Assembly: GCA_025175895.1 (NCBI GenBank)
Contig: CM046004.1
Span: 19,827,011 to 19,891,010 of the forward strand
Reading direction: 5' to 3'
DNA: 64,000 bases
From: Wurfbainia villosa
Lineage: Eukaryota > Streptophyta > Magnoliopsida > Zingiberales > Zingiberaceae
Under the pieces are notes generated by a model. It did not search any database and was not told where the DNA came from. It saw only the letters and a program-made list of their open reading frames with translations. Made by a program: the position numbers and the translations under genes. Positions 10,612-22,970 of this stretch are shown piece by piece. Numbering within the stretch: the stretch's first letter is position 1; each line of letters begins with the position of its first letter.

Positions 10612-11871
10612 TCACATCTCCTCTATCGACAATCTCTCGAATGAGATGGAAGCGCCGATATATTCGGCCTCTGTTGTAGAATCAGCAATTGTGTCCTGCT
10701 TGGAACTATTCCAGCTCACAGCGCCACTATTAAAGCAAAACACGAACTCTGACTGCGATCTATAATCATCCTGGTCAGTTTGGAAGCTGGCATCGCTGTA
10801 ACCCTTTACAGCTAGCTCCTCATCGCCTCCAAATATCAAGAAATATTCTTTAGTCCTTCTCAAGTACTTAAGAATATTCTTGACTACTATCCAGTGACGC
10901 TCACTTGGATCTGACTGGTATCTACTCGTCATGCTCAAAGCATACGAGACATTAGGATGAGTACATAGCATGGCGTACATGATAGATCCTATAGCAGATG
11001 CGTAAGGGATCTTATCCATGCGGTCTCTCTCCTCTCTAGAAGAGGGACTTTGAGTCTTCGAAAGACTCACACCATGTGACATCGGCAGAAGTCCTTTCTT
11101 GGAATTCTGCATGGAAAATCGAAGTAATACCGTGTCAATGTATGTACTCTGACTTAGGCCAAGCAATCTCTTAGATCTATCTCTATAGATCTTGATGCCT
11201 AGAATACAGGCTGCTTCACCTAAGTCTTTCATTGAGAAGCACGTCCCGAGCCAAGTCTTCACAGACTGTAGCGAAGGGATGTCATTCCCAATGAGCAGTA
11301 TGTCATTCTTGATGAAACCAAACTGTTTGATCGCATCATCGAATCGAAGATTCCAGCTCCGAGAAGCTTGCTTTAGCCCATAAATGGACCTTTGCAGCTT
11401 GCATACCTTCCCAGTATGCTGTGGATCTACAAAACCCTCAGGTTGTGTCATGTACACATCCTCGAGCAAGTTTCCATTCAGAAACGCGGTTTTGACATCC
11501 ATCTTCCAGATCTCATAATTGTGGTATGCTGCAATAGCAAGCAAGATCCGAATGAACTTAAACATCGCCACTGGAGAAAAGGTTTCATCATAGTCAATAC
11601 CATGAATTTGCTTGAAACCTTTAGCCACCAATCGGCCCTTATAGGTATGCGTAAGTCCATCCATGTCAGTCTTTCTCCTAAAGACCCACTTACACCCAAT
11701 GGGTTTGACCCCTTCAGGTGGATCAACCAAAGTCCATACTTGGTTAGTGTACATGGATTCCATCTCGGATCTCATGGCGTCTAGCCATTTCTCAGAATCT
11801 GGGCTCATCACAGCTTCCTGATAGGAGGTAGGCTCATTCTCAATGAGCATAACGTCATCATGGTCAGACAA
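10612..11871 (-). pseudogene. pol: Element E reverse transcriptase and RNase H, catalytic box deleted
   Basis: A 419-residue open frame on the minus strand covering the copia RT and RNase H, which copy element RNA into DNA and remove the RNA. Visible motifs: EKWLDAM at 28-34, KWVFRRK 61-67, GRLVAKGF 79-86, ETFSPVA 96-102, KMDVKTAFLNG 123-133, IYGLKQASRSWN 163-174, RNase H GYSDASF 357-363 and TEAEYIG 400-406. After FGFIKN (residue 189, about 11304) the protein jumps straight to DILLIGND. The usual twenty-odd residues with the catalytic YVDD are missing except the final Asp, while the frame stays open. The RT cannot be active. After residue 409 the tail looks altered (SISFERL instead of the usual SEAAKEA). 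A frameshift separates it from integrase upstream at 11888. Confidence 0.9.
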
Positions 11872-11887
11872 GAGAAATGAGTATCTC

Positions 11888-12713
11888 TCAGACGGCGACC
11901 CTATCGATGCGAAGAGGTAGGTCTACATGAACAGGTGGTTGTTCCACAACTCTTTGTGCAATAACCTCATCACCCACAACACTTTGTGGTTCCTGTTCAA
12001 CCTCCATCAAGGCCTCAGTGCTATGGTCCTTATCTTGAATTTCTTCAAGATCAAAGGTACTCCCACTAGTTTTTCTAGAAACAAAATTCCTTTCTAGAAA
12101 AACTCCAGTCTTTGCCACAAACACTTTGTGCCGACTAAGAATGTAGAAGTAATATCTCTTTGTATCCTTGGGATATCCAACAAAATAGCACATATCAGAT
12201 TTGGGTCCCAGTTTGTCTGAGACTTGACGTCGAACGTAAGCCTCACAACCCCAAATCCACATGAAAGACATCATGGGATTTCTCTCTGTCCATATCGTAT
12301 ATGGTGTCTTTATCACAGCCTTGGATGGTACACGGTTAAGGGTAAAGACTGCTGTGTCTAGAGCATATCCCCAAAAGGATATAGGAAGATCTGTGTGACT
12401 CATCATAGATCGTACCATATCAAATAGGGTATGATTTCTCCTTTCGGATACACCATTCCACTGTGGTGTTCTAGGAGGAGTGAGTTGGGATAGAATCCCA
12501 CACTCAGCTAGATAGTCACAAAACTCATAGCTAAGGTATTCACCACCTCGATCTGATCGAAGTATCTTAATACTCTTGCCAAGCTGGTTTTGTACTTCAT
12601 TCTTGAATTCTTTGAACTTTTCAAAGGATTCTGATTTGTGTGTCATGAGATACACATAACCATATCTACTGAAGTCATCAAGAAATGTAATGAAGTACCA
12701 GAATCACCTCTAG
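11888..12713 (-). pseudogene. pol: Element E integrase, frameshifted at its start
   Basis: Copia integrase catalytic core, the DDE enzyme that inserts element DNA. The open frame 11888-12655 (255 residues from an internal Met) continues upstream without a stop to about 12713, where the minus strand reads WYFITFLDDFSRYGYVYLM with the first catalytic Asp. The second Asp is in LRSDRGGEY (residues 33-41) and the Glu in NGVSERRNH (67-75), so the triad is intact. Upstream of the WYF segment the family reads GGY; here one base is lost and the frame breaks. Downstream, the acidic linker (EVEQEP, residues 218-223) ends at a stop created by a second shift before RT. Confidence 0.88.
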
Positions 12714-13340
12714 CAAAGAATATGAAAGGACCACATACATCACTATGTATAAGTCCTAACAAATCTGTTGCTCTTCGCCATGTCCACTAAAGGAGTCTTA
12801 GGTCATCTTGCCTAAAAGGCAAGACTGCATGTCTCATATGATTCAAAATCAAATGAGTCTAGCAAACCCATCCTTATGGAGCCGAGATAAGCGACTCTCA
12901 TTTATGACCTGCGACAATGCCAGAGATAGGCTCGGTTCAACTCATTCGACTTGAACCTCTTGGTACTTATGTTATAGATAGGGCTCTTCTAAGTCTAGAA
13001 AGTAGAGTCCGCTCATTAGAGGTGCACTACAATAGAACATATCATTTAAATAAATCGAACAACATTTGTTCTTTATTATAAATGAAAATCCTTTCTTGTC
13101 CAAACAAGAAATCAAATGATGTTCTTGGTTAAGGCATACATAACAACATTCATCTAATTCTAATACAAGCCTGAGGGCAAAGATAGATCATAAGTTCCTA
13201 CAAAGAAGAAGAACTCTTGCTCCATTGCCTACTGTAGGTCCACGCCCTTTGTCAATGCCTCCGCTATTTCTCACGCATCATTGGTACAAATGTGAGATGC
13301 ACATCCTAGATCTAATACCCATGATGAAGAAATAGATAGA
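12714..13340 (-). pseudogene. pol: Element E protease and pre-integrase segment, decayed
   Basis: On the minus strand a protease-like motif SWVLDLGCASHIC lies near 13290-13325; the copia aspartic protease normally has Asp-Thr-Gly where this copy has Asp-Leu-Gly. Further on, near 12800-12900, a pre-integrase segment is readable (ESRLSRLHKDG, then SFDFESYETC). Stops and shifts interrupt all frames. Recognition rests on order and motifs shared with Angela-like copia elements. Confidence 0.65.
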
Positions 13341-13439
13341 TTGACTTCTATAACATTTATACTCAAGTAGAAGTCTCACTTCTTTTCTTCTTAAGATCTT
13401 CCGTAAGCTTTGCAGCTACGCCCAAAGTTGTCCAAATTC

Positions 13440-14015
13440 CTTGCAGGGAAGCAAGCCCCTTCCTTGGCTATCCTCCTTTGGGTTTAAGTTCTTTGCCTTT
13501 GCCCTTGGCTTGGGACTTTCCCTTACCTTTAGGCTTGCCTTTGCCTTTCTTCTTCTCGCACCATCAAAATGGTGTCGATTTTCCTTCTTAAGGTTAAGCT
13601 CAATAGCTTCTCAACATGCCGAGCATTTCAGTAATGGCTTATCAATTTCATTCATGTTATAATTCATGACAAATTGATTGAAGGCTTGTGGCAAAGATTG
13701 CAAGATTAGGTCGGGCTCTCTTGGCCAAGTGGGAATCCCACCTTTGTAGGTTTTTTACGTACTCAATCATCTTGAGTACATATGTACCTACGGGAGTCCC
13801 TTCTTGCATTTTGGACCCAAATAATGCCTTAGAGACTTCATATCTCTCATGCCTAGTTTGTCCTTGATATAGTTGACGAAGATGTCCAACCATATCATAA
13901 GCATTCATAAACTCATGTTGCTTCTGAAGCTCAGAGTTCATGGTCGCGAGCATTAGACATGACACATCTAATGCATCATCTTCGACAAGCTTTTATAGCA
14001 TCTTTTGTCACCACG
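13440..14015 (-). pseudogene. gag: Element E gag, decayed
   Basis: The frame 13657-13965 (102 residues) reads as copia Gag: CLMLATMNSELQKQHE at residues 3-18, then GHLRQLYQGQTRHERYEVSK at 27-46 and the ...GTPVGTYVLKMIEY... segment at 56-69. Upstream of its Met the frame continues with DDALDVS. Downstream a Lys-rich stretch (minus strand of about 13470-13580) leads to a damaged zinc-knuckle site near 13440 reading LPCKEFG, missing residues of the usual CX2CX4HX4C. Gag would coat element RNA; this copy is non-functional. Confidence 0.75.
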
Positions 14016-14849
14016 AGGCACCGCAAGGGGCGGGAGGTGCCTGCATCCGAATGGGTCCAAGCTCCCAGAAATACAGCAACTTCCTCTCTTCTTGGGTGAG
14101 AACAACCTCAGTTCCCGTCGCATCAATCCGTAAAATCTGGCCCCATCGTCTCAAGAATGTAACGCAGAGAGAGAGTGTTCGTGTTTGTCGACATAGTTAT
14201 CTACAACATACAATGCAGAGAATTAATATCATATTCCTTTTATCATTTAATTAAGCCTTTAATCAAATGATGCTCCCACTGAATTATAGGAATTTTTTAT
14301 AAAATCGAGTTATGGATGTGGTCAAACCACATTACTAGATTCATACAAACTAGCTATAATTCTTGCGGGACAAGATCCACATCATACTAAGCCTTGAGTT
14401 AGCTTTGGCTAAATCGCCCAAGACTTAGTATGATCGGTGGGTAACACATTACCGATTACATCTCTATGCAACTCTTGTTTATAGGATCAAGACCCACATT
14501 TACAAAAGACCTTGAGTTAGCTTTGGCTAAATCGCCCAAGATTTAGTGTAAATGCGATCTTGACCTATCGCTCCAACGATTGAATATGCCTATAGTTCTA
14601 CTCGATCCAATTGAGTTTAACTAGTTTTGCTCAATCTAATTGAGCTTACTCTAACTCAGCGTGATAGGCGGGACCAAGATTGTCCCTCCGCACCCTACCA
14701 AGATAATATCGTTGCTCGCTTTGGCAGATTCAACAACAACAAATGATCGAGGTAGTGATGGGTATCAAGGCTCGGTAGGCATTTTCGAGTTGATTCGATT
14801 ATGATCTAATCTAATCGTAATGTGTATCTTATACGCATTTAGGCCTTTA

Positions 14850-14937
14850 TTATCCTATATTATCATGCATCATATACATACATTCATTATTCTAGCATGC
14901 ATCATATACATACAAGAAAATTATCCTAGCATGCATC

Positions 14938-14969
<32 letters not shown>

Positions 14970-15010
14970 ATACATGCATTATTCTACTAGCATGCATCAC
15001 ATACATACAA

Positions 15011-15012
<2 letters not shown>
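14850..15012. repeat. Minisatellite, about four copies of a GCATGCATC-containing unit
   Basis: Units of roughly 30-40 bases share CTAGCATGCATCATATACA; copies differ by small changes and one is split by an AT run at 14944-14968. It lies in the element E leader. Confidence 0.8.
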
Positions 15013-15072
<60 letters not shown>

Positions 15073-15091
15073 ACATATATATATATATATA
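14944..15091. repeat. AT dinucleotide microsatellites
   Basis: Alternating AT tracts at 14944-14968, 15013-15070 and 15075-15091, separated by short unrelated bases and part of the minisatellite. Simple-sequence repeat, likely length-variable. Confidence 0.95.
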
Positions 15092-15892
15092 ATTAAATGT
15101 GATATAGTCATGGCCCTACTACGATCTTCTCAAGCCAATGAGAAGATCGGACGGTCAACCTAAGGCTAGCGGCTTCTCCAAGCGCTTCCTTTGACCGTCA
15201 TGTGTCGTCGTCACCCTTCTCGTAATCTCGTCTTCGAGTGGACTTTCCACCGCTCCATTTTGTACATTACAAATATGAAACTCGAGTTACATTCGAGTCT
15301 AAAAACTAATTACAACTAGAATATCAAAAGAAGAGGTACGACGCGCAGGTCGCATACACTATACAACACACACAAACACAAAACGGCACGCAGGCCGTAT
15401 TATGAATTACAACACATATAATCCAATCAAATTGGGGTCATTGGGCCATGACAATCACAGAATTATACATAATTCTAAATTATATATTTTTACAGAAATT
15501 TCTATAATTTTTCCTAATTTTTTTTTTCCAAATTAATGAGTCACCTCTCCGTAACGGTCCGCATTAAGCTTTACACGCGATCGCGGGACAAAGCCCCTTT
15601 CGGGGATAGGGCAGCGCCCATACTCGCAAAATTAACTTTGTGAGTGTCCCTACTACAATCCTACAGCAACTTAAGTTGCTGTCCCGAAAACCTAAAGCGA
15701 GAACTTGCCGTTTCGGAGAGTTTTTCTCGACGGTTGAAGCCTACAAGTGTCCCAACACTCGTTGCTTCGACTCTTTGAGAAAAATACCCAAAAATTCTAT
15801 AAAATTAGGAAATTTACAGAAACATATAAATCTGTAATTTTTATATCTAATACAAAAATTACAAAGACAAAACACATACATGCTTTGCACGT

Positions 15893-15905
15893 GGCTCTGA
15901 TACCA
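15893..15905 (-). other. Element E primer-binding site (initiator Met tRNA)
   Basis: The minus strand reads TGGTATCAGAGCC, complementary to the 3' end of initiator methionine tRNA, one base inside the LTR that begins at 15907. Standard for copia. Confidence 0.92.
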
Positions 15906-15906
15906 C

Positions 15907-17740
15907 TGTTGGGTTTTTCCGAGCCGTAAAAACCGCTTTTTGCGTTGCGGAAACCTCGGAAGTCCCGGCCACGGATCCGTGCGAAGTATAAAAAATATAA
16001 AATCATGTATGTGCTTACAAAAACCCTAGATCTACCTTAGATCTAAGAGATGAGATCATTACCCTCGATGCGATGCCCTTCCCTTATCCCGCTCGTCTAA
16101 AAGGTCGCCGGAACTCGAGAGTGTCAAGTGCACACTCCTCTATTGGTATCCACACAAGCAATAGGTGGAGAAAGAGACAAACTTGAGTGTGCTAGCACTC
16201 CTAGTAGATCTCGGCAAGATGAGGAAGGAGAGGGAGAGCTTGAGAGGAAAAACACCAAGGAAGAAGATGAAGTTGGAATAACTCACCAAATGAATTCACC
16301 ACCCATAACCCCTAAAGTGGCCGGCCACTTCATGGAAGGGGGGTTACATGCATGCATGTAACTCCCATAACCCTTGGTCTCCCTCATGATGTGGCACCAA
16401 TTGACCAAGTCAATGATGATGTGGAGCACCATCATTGGCCGGCCATGCCATGTCATCATCATGACATGTCATTTGGTCAAGTCAAACTTGACCTTTCATC
16501 TTCCCTCTCAAGTCAAGTCAAACTTGACCTCTAATCTCCCATGGTTGATCAAATCTAACCACTTGACTCAAGTCAATTTAATTTAATGAATCTCTATTCA
16601 TTTAATTTAAATTGATTTGATGAATCAAATCTAAATTAGACTCATTCAACACTTGAATCAACTTGAGTCTAACTCAATTAGTCTAATTTGGATTACTCTT
16701 AATCCAATTTGGTTCATCCCATGAACCTAATCCTCATGGTTCATCATATGAACCTAATCTCCATCTAATTTCTCTTATGTGTGTGACCCTATAGGTTCTT
16801 GTAACGTTGGCAATGTCCCTAAACCGATTTAGGAACATAAGCAATGAGCGGTATCTAGCAACACATCATTGCTACCCAAGTTACAAGAATGTTGAGCTCT
16901 AACATCACCTTTGTGACTACTAATTGTGACTCTCACAATATGTGACAATGTCCCTCTATCCTTGACATCTAGATTGACCAATCGAGGCATAGACCGTGTC
17001 ATCCTCGGTACAATCTAAATCTTGAACCCCAAGTAGACTCACTCTAATCAAATGAGCTCAATATCTCATATTAACTCATTTGGGCATGACCATGCACTTC
17101 GTGGTCTCACTCTATCAAGAATATCTATGTCACCCCCGTCATATAGGAGGGATAGATCCCATCTACATCACTCACATCCCTCCGCATAATTTGTTACATA
17201 CCCAGTAATCGCCTTTATAGTCCACCCATTTACGGGTGACGTTTAACGAAGTCAAAGTATGCAACTCCTTATGTAGGGAACCATGGTGACTTCAGGTCTA
17301 AGGACTAATAGTCATACTAATAGCCACATGAGAAAGTATATGACACTCATATAACGATCCATGATACTTTCTCATGGCGGGTCATTCAGTATACATTCTC
17401 CAATGCATACCCATGTGTAAACTTGATATCTCATATCCATGACTTGTGATATCAAGTCATCTTGTTGACCTACATGCTAGTCTCTACGCATTAACATTGT
17501 CCCTGAATGTTAATACTCGACTAGGAATGATTAAGAGTAGTGTTCTCTATATCATCTCATTATCGATTCAATTAATCGATTGATATAGATAAGAACCTAC
17601 TACTCAAGGACATTATTATATTTAGTTATTTGGCACCAATACAAGTAAATATAATAACCATGCCTTTATAAATAGGAATATGATACAATAAAGTCCATAT
17701 AACAATCATCACATGATTGGCTCTAGGGCTTTCACTAACA
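15907..17740 (-). mobile_element. Element E 5' LTR (1834 bp)
   Basis: Copy of 8650-10475 with scattered substitutions and small indels, ending CACTAACA. Target duplication CTGAG follows at 17741-17745. As 5' LTR it would supply the promoter. Confidence 0.93.
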
Positions 17741-19529
17741 CTGAGCTCAAGTAGCTACAAAAATCTGCCATGGAGGAAATGAAATCAACTGCTGAAAACG
17801 GAGGTACCAACTGAAACAACTGCACGGAGATGATAACCACTGTTGTACTGGCAAAAGATACACATCCATCAAAATATCAAGAATCACAACATCATAGCAC
17901 GCTCCATCTCTGTGAAAGGTATAGCTACGTCTGAAGAATGCATAATAGACACGACCATTGTCATATACTCTCTCTCTCCTCTGAACAAATCATAACCACG
18001 CCTGGGAAGGTAACAGTTGTTGTCGTCTGGGAAGGTAACAGTTGTTGTCTGAATGTCTGAATCTTCTGAGATGTCTTCGGCTGATACTGCTGAGTAACTT
18101 ACTTCTTCCGGATGAAAGTATTAAAGAGCTTCAACTATATCTGAGGTAGTAGATCGCTGCTGATGTGATAATCCATTCTTCTGTAATGATCTCAATTTTC
18201 GAGGTTGTGGATCATCCGCTCGAAAGCATCATCCATAGTCTTCCACTGAGTCTTCAAAGTACATACTCTCCTCGTAGATACCGGCTGCTTATAGTAGAAA
18301 CAGATACAATGGTCCATCAGATAATCTGACTCTGTGTCTCGTCGTAACCCGCACTGCACACACATAATCTCCCTTCAGAGTCTTTCCTCTGAGTTCACTG
18401 ATAAACATGAGAAGCTACTGACAATCTGCAATCGGTCTTCTATGATCGGAAAACTCTCCAATAGTAGCTCATGACTCATGACTTTAATCTTGCTCCTTTT
18501 TATCCAACATTTGGAGACTTCTAATTCCAATAATTTGACTTGCAATATCTGCTTATCAAATCTTCAACTCTTAAAACACTTACTACGGAGTCATTTCTAT
18601 CCACATGACTCGGTCTAAGGACTTCTGGTAGGATCTGGTAGGAGATCCAAACATCCTGATAAAGATGTCAACCGATAACTTGTGGGTGGCCAAAACCAAC
18701 CCAATCACATTCTCGAGCTATTAGGGGGGTCGTAACCCTCACGAGTCTAACGACTCTGCATGGTAATTTCGTCACCAGATGATCACCCAACCTGAAGCTC
18801 AAGAATTCCCTGACGATGAGTCAAAGAAGATGACGTGGGAAAATACTATCTCACAACATCACTGAACTGTGACTAAGTGATACGTTATTTCCCGTAGGTT
18901 ATTTCCTATATCTTACACCAAGTACCGGCTAAATCCGGATAATGGTATGCAGCTAACTTAGCTTCCTCTCAGATAACACGAGTTAAGTACTCAAAAGTAC
19001 CTCAATGTTATACAACCTAGAACGACTCAATTCAGGATCAAAATCCCTATGAATATCACCAAAATAATCCTCTACTATCTCGATCAACAATAGTATACTT
19101 GCTTGTCCATTACCCCATGGGTAATGATCCGACTAACATAATTAGTGAAAATCTTAAGAGCAATACGTAAGCTCTCCACAAGAGATGTGACTACCTAATT
19201 CCTGCTTTCCGACTCGGTATCAGTCGGCTCTCAAAGGTAATTACCTTTTCGATAGCAGGTACATATCTAATAACCTCAACATGTCGTTCCCATGGCCAAC
19301 ATAAACCACAGTTACAAATACTAACCAATATCCTACAAGTCATCCATGTTATAAGCAACTAAATGCATAACCAATAGAAGGATATGTAATAACAATTAAC
19401 ATACCTTAAACCTTGTAGCTCGGAGATGTCCGCAACAGCCAGATCCCAGAACTCACAAAACCAAAACTGAGTAAAGCAAAACTCGATGTCCGAACGAAAT
19501 AAAATCCGAAAATATACTTCACAACCTAG
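17741..19529 (-). other. Element D interior, 5' half: decayed gag or leader region
   Basis: Continuation of D after E. No open frame of note. By position it should hold gag and leader, but I could not read a Gag motif. A 24-26 base segment, TCTGGGAAGGTAACAGTTG..., is duplicated in tandem at about 18000-18052. The last 150 bases resemble the leader of B just inside its primer site. Confidence 0.45.
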
Positions 19530-19542
19530 GGCTCTGATACCA
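19530..19542 (-). other. Element D primer-binding site
   Basis: The minus strand reads TGGTATCAGAGCC, seven bases inside the LTR start at 19550, as in chromovirus-type gypsy elements that use initiator Met tRNA. Confidence 0.88.
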
Positions 19543-19549
19543 ATAAAAT

Positions 19550-22500
19550 TGTCACACCCCGAGAGTATGCCGTGCCGAAAAGCAAACGGACGACATCTCC
19601 CCTGTACATGGAAACATATCGGGTTAATACAAGGCCCGTAGGCCCACAACAACAATATGATATACACAGATATCAACATATCAAACGCACTAAACACTGC
19701 AAAAATAATACAAACAGATCAACAAGATACAAAGACCAACTGTGCACTTCGGAGTGACTTGACATGACAAGAATCATAACAGAAATCGAATCAAAGACCA
19801 AATACATACAATATGTCTGTATATCACAAATACGGAAACAATACAGGGAAAAACCCAAACCAACAATCCGTAAGGATACAACCACATGGAAAACATATCC
19901 ATTCGTCTGGTGTGAGATGGGATCAGCTGACGGAGCTCCGAACGTCCAAGGAATCTTCTACCTGTTATCTGGGCGACAGGAAGCCCAGGGTGGTGAGTAT
20001 AAACTCAGGGGTAATATATAGAAAGTGCATGAACAACATATAAGGATAGATCTACAAGTATACATGTGAAGATCTACAGGTATACAGCATGAGTCCAATA
20101 GACATACAGTCATATCCAAATTTAATAACAAGTAACTACAGTAAAGTCATACTCAGTGTATATACTAAACTAATCAACTGAACATAAAGTAATGTACCAA
20201 CGTACCTGACGGTCTGTAACGCCATATGCTAGATCATCCTGACCAGGTATACTATAACATAACCATATAACGTACCAGGTCAATCCCATACCTGACCAAT
20301 ACTCAGACATATGAACAGTATATGATCACCTGTATAATAACCCGGTCCGTACCACACAATGATATGATGCTAATCAAATGCATATAACAGTCTGAATCAA
20401 CGCATGTATCATGCTCAACACATAGCAGTAAATAAAATACAAATGGCATGTATCATGATGTACAAGCATGTGCAACAATCATAGCTCAATCAAATCAAAC
20501 GATCTCAATCAAATACATGCATACATATATATCAAAGAATGCATATGCATGGTCATGCTGCGCACCCACTCGCTACCACGACCCGGTGTGGCCTAGGTGG
20601 CGAGGACATGACAACTATCCCGACTCACCGCCACTACTCTCGAGTGGTCGAAAGTTGGGTAGTATGAAACGATAGCTAGCCCGCCATAGAGCTATATGCT
20701 ACCCACACGGGGTCCCGCGCTGCTCCGTCCCTACCCATGAGCGGATGAGCACCGCACCGGGACTCAGCGCACATCACACGACCATCGTCTATAGTGGGTG
20801 AGTGCGCTAACTACCACTCCGTCGGTGGCAAGTGCGCATCTCGGCTACCACCATCCATAGTGGCCGAGAACGGCACGCGCAACAATGCTCGCCTCAACCC
20901 TGCAACCACTACCCCGAGTGGCCGGGGAGGCAGGATGACTGACGACTCGTCTCAACCACAAGGCAGACCCAGTCGTCAGCATGCATGAAATGTAATGATG
21001 CATAGCTCACACACAAATCCTCGCAACACTCCCTAACTCACGGGGAGACCTAGTCAACCATGCAAGGACGACAAATCCGTAATCACAACCTATTTACCTA
21101 TGTATAGATAAATAGATCCGTCAAACTAACACACTGATATGTATACGATACAACGACCGACATCATAATTTGGACTCATCACCTAACCTAGTGATGCAAC
21201 CCAGTAACCCAATCTGAGGTCATAAAAATAACCCTAACCGCATGTACTTACTAAACATCTATCAGCTAACACATAATAGGATTTTATAGTTCCTATCCGA
21301 GCTAGATAATCAATGAAGTACCAGAGTGTATATCTCAAAGGTCAAGGCAGTACAAGCATACGATTAAATAAGAGTGGATTTAAGGTAAACAGGTATAAAT
21401 ATAAATCCAAGATCATGCACTAGAATTGATCAAACTACCGGACCAGGTAGATATTACCCACCTGCTATGTAATCCATGCTATCCATCTCCACGTCCATGT
21501 ATCTATCACAATCAAAGTCCTGTAACAATAGGATACAGTTAAGTGTAGTCTCACATCTAATGATTGAATCAAATTCTACATCAATCTCATATCTCGATCA
21601 AACTTCTACACACATAAATCACACTTATCACCCATCTCCTACTATAAGTGTATTATCAGATTAACCTAAATACTAGTTAGATCCATATTAATGGTATTGA
21701 AGCATTACCATACGAAATAGAAAACTTGGCTATCATCGAGGTTAGAAGCAAGCAATCACAGATCCAAGCCCCCACCTAGCACAATAATAGCTGCACTGAA
21801 TTGTTTGCAATCCTGATCAACACAAATTAGGAAACTATATCATGGATTGAAAATCATCCAAGAGAACTACAGCCTTACCTCATATTAAACCACCACCTCC
21901 CTGTTCTAATTCAGATCCAACTCATCAGATCAATCTCAATAATCAACAAATCATAGTAAATGAAAGAACAGAGGCTGAATCAAACTAGCAATTGACCAGA
22001 AATCCATCGTATCACAATCACACCGGCACACTATAACTCATAGCAATACAGATGAAACAAATGGGCATACCCAAAACTTACCGATCAGATCATCTCCGGC
22101 AGCCCTTTCTCGTCTCCTATTCACCGAGCAATCCAATCTCCAAACACTATGACGGCAGCTCACGACAAAAGAAGGCGTCGTCGTTTGCTTTCATCTAGGT
22201 CGACGGAGCACAACTTAGAGATGGCAGCCTGAACCGAGGGCGACAACTAGAACAGAGGGCAACTTATTGCTGCTCGTGGTGGCAGATCATTCGGCTGGCT
22301 GCTACAGATGCTCGACGGCTTGGCGACTGACGAAAATGGGAAAGGCGACGGCGATCGCGTCGGTTGGAGGAGCTCGCTGCCGTCGGGATCGAGAGGAAAA
22401 GAGCTCGAGTAAGGGTAGGTGATCACCGGCGAGGCAACCGATGACAGTGGCGATCGACACAGCGGAGGGGACGAAGAACACCGATGACGAGCTAAGCTTT

Positions 22501-22935
22501 GCGATGAGAAACAGATCAGGATCGGGGTGGCAGCAGGTCAACTCACGATGACAACAAGGCCAGCGATGGTGGCCAGTGGAAGAGGGAAGTCACGGCGCCG
22601 GGCGTAGGCCGCCGTGGATGGGGCCGCGACGGATTTAAGAGGAGAAGGAAAGTTTGTGGCGAGAAGAGGTTGGGATCGCGATCGGGTTTATAAGAGTCGT
22701 TCCGTTTGGTTGAGCCTGCCCTGGTCAAGTCTAACCCAAGTCAAATCCAATCCGAGTTCAGTCCAAATCCAATTCCAATTCAAGCCCGATTTCAGCCCAA
22801 GCCCAATTGCAGATCAAGCCCAATTTCAGCCCAAGCCTAATATTTAACCCATTAGACCACTAATTATGCCCAATTAATCCCAATTAATTACAAGGTTTAA
22901 TCCATATATAATTTATTTATTTTTCTTATTTTACA
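19550..22935 (-). mobile_element. Element D 5' LTR (complete, about 3.4 kb)
   Basis: Begins TGTCACACCCCGAG and ends TTTTACA. Its right 1.3 kb matches 5224-6564 closely. The long LTR with a TGTCAC...CCCCGAG start is shared with element B and is typical of Tekay-like gypsy elements. The middle (20560-20960) is GC-rich with repeated short hairpins of CCAC...GTGG type. A second GC-rich block is at 22080-22700 with a candidate TATA at about 22683-22698. No gene is supported in it. Confidence 0.88.
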
Positions 22936-22970
22936 CTAAAAGTCTATAATCTCTTATAATTTTATGAAGG

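Larger units (their letters stand above)
14016..15892 (-). other. Element E 5' leader between gag and primer site
   Basis: 1.9 kb of AT-rich untranslated leader without a supported gene. It includes two near-copies of a short segment at 14390-14430 and 14510-14545 (TTGAGTTAGCTTTGGCTAAA core), a minisatellite at 14850-15012 and AT microsatellites at 14944-15091. The frame 15640-15837 reads against the element sense and is not supported. Confidence 0.6.
8650..17740 (-). mobile_element. Element E: complete Angela-like copia retrotransposon (9.1 kb), coding region dead
   Basis: LTRs 8650-10475 and 15907-17740 are very similar, pointing to a fairly recent insertion. CTGAG flanks both sides. A primer site is at 15893-15905. 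The minus strand shows the copia order gag, protease, integrase, RT, RNase H. RT and RNase H motifs resemble the Angela/Tork group. The reading frame is broken by several frameshifts and stops, and the RT active-site box is deleted, so the copy is defective and may have moved only with helper proteins. It sits in the interior of element D. Confidence 0.93.

Noticed and set aside
15893..15905. tRNA-like sequences (several places)
   Set aside because: Only the 12-18 bases matching a tRNA 3' end are present next to LTRs, so they are primer-binding sites and not tRNA genes.
22935..22940. CACTA at 22934-22938 as the left terminus of the CACTA transposon
   Set aside because: The bases after it do not match the inverted right terminus, and the peptidase exon begins almost at once. 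The CA belongs to the D LTR end, so the true left terminus should lie outside the window.
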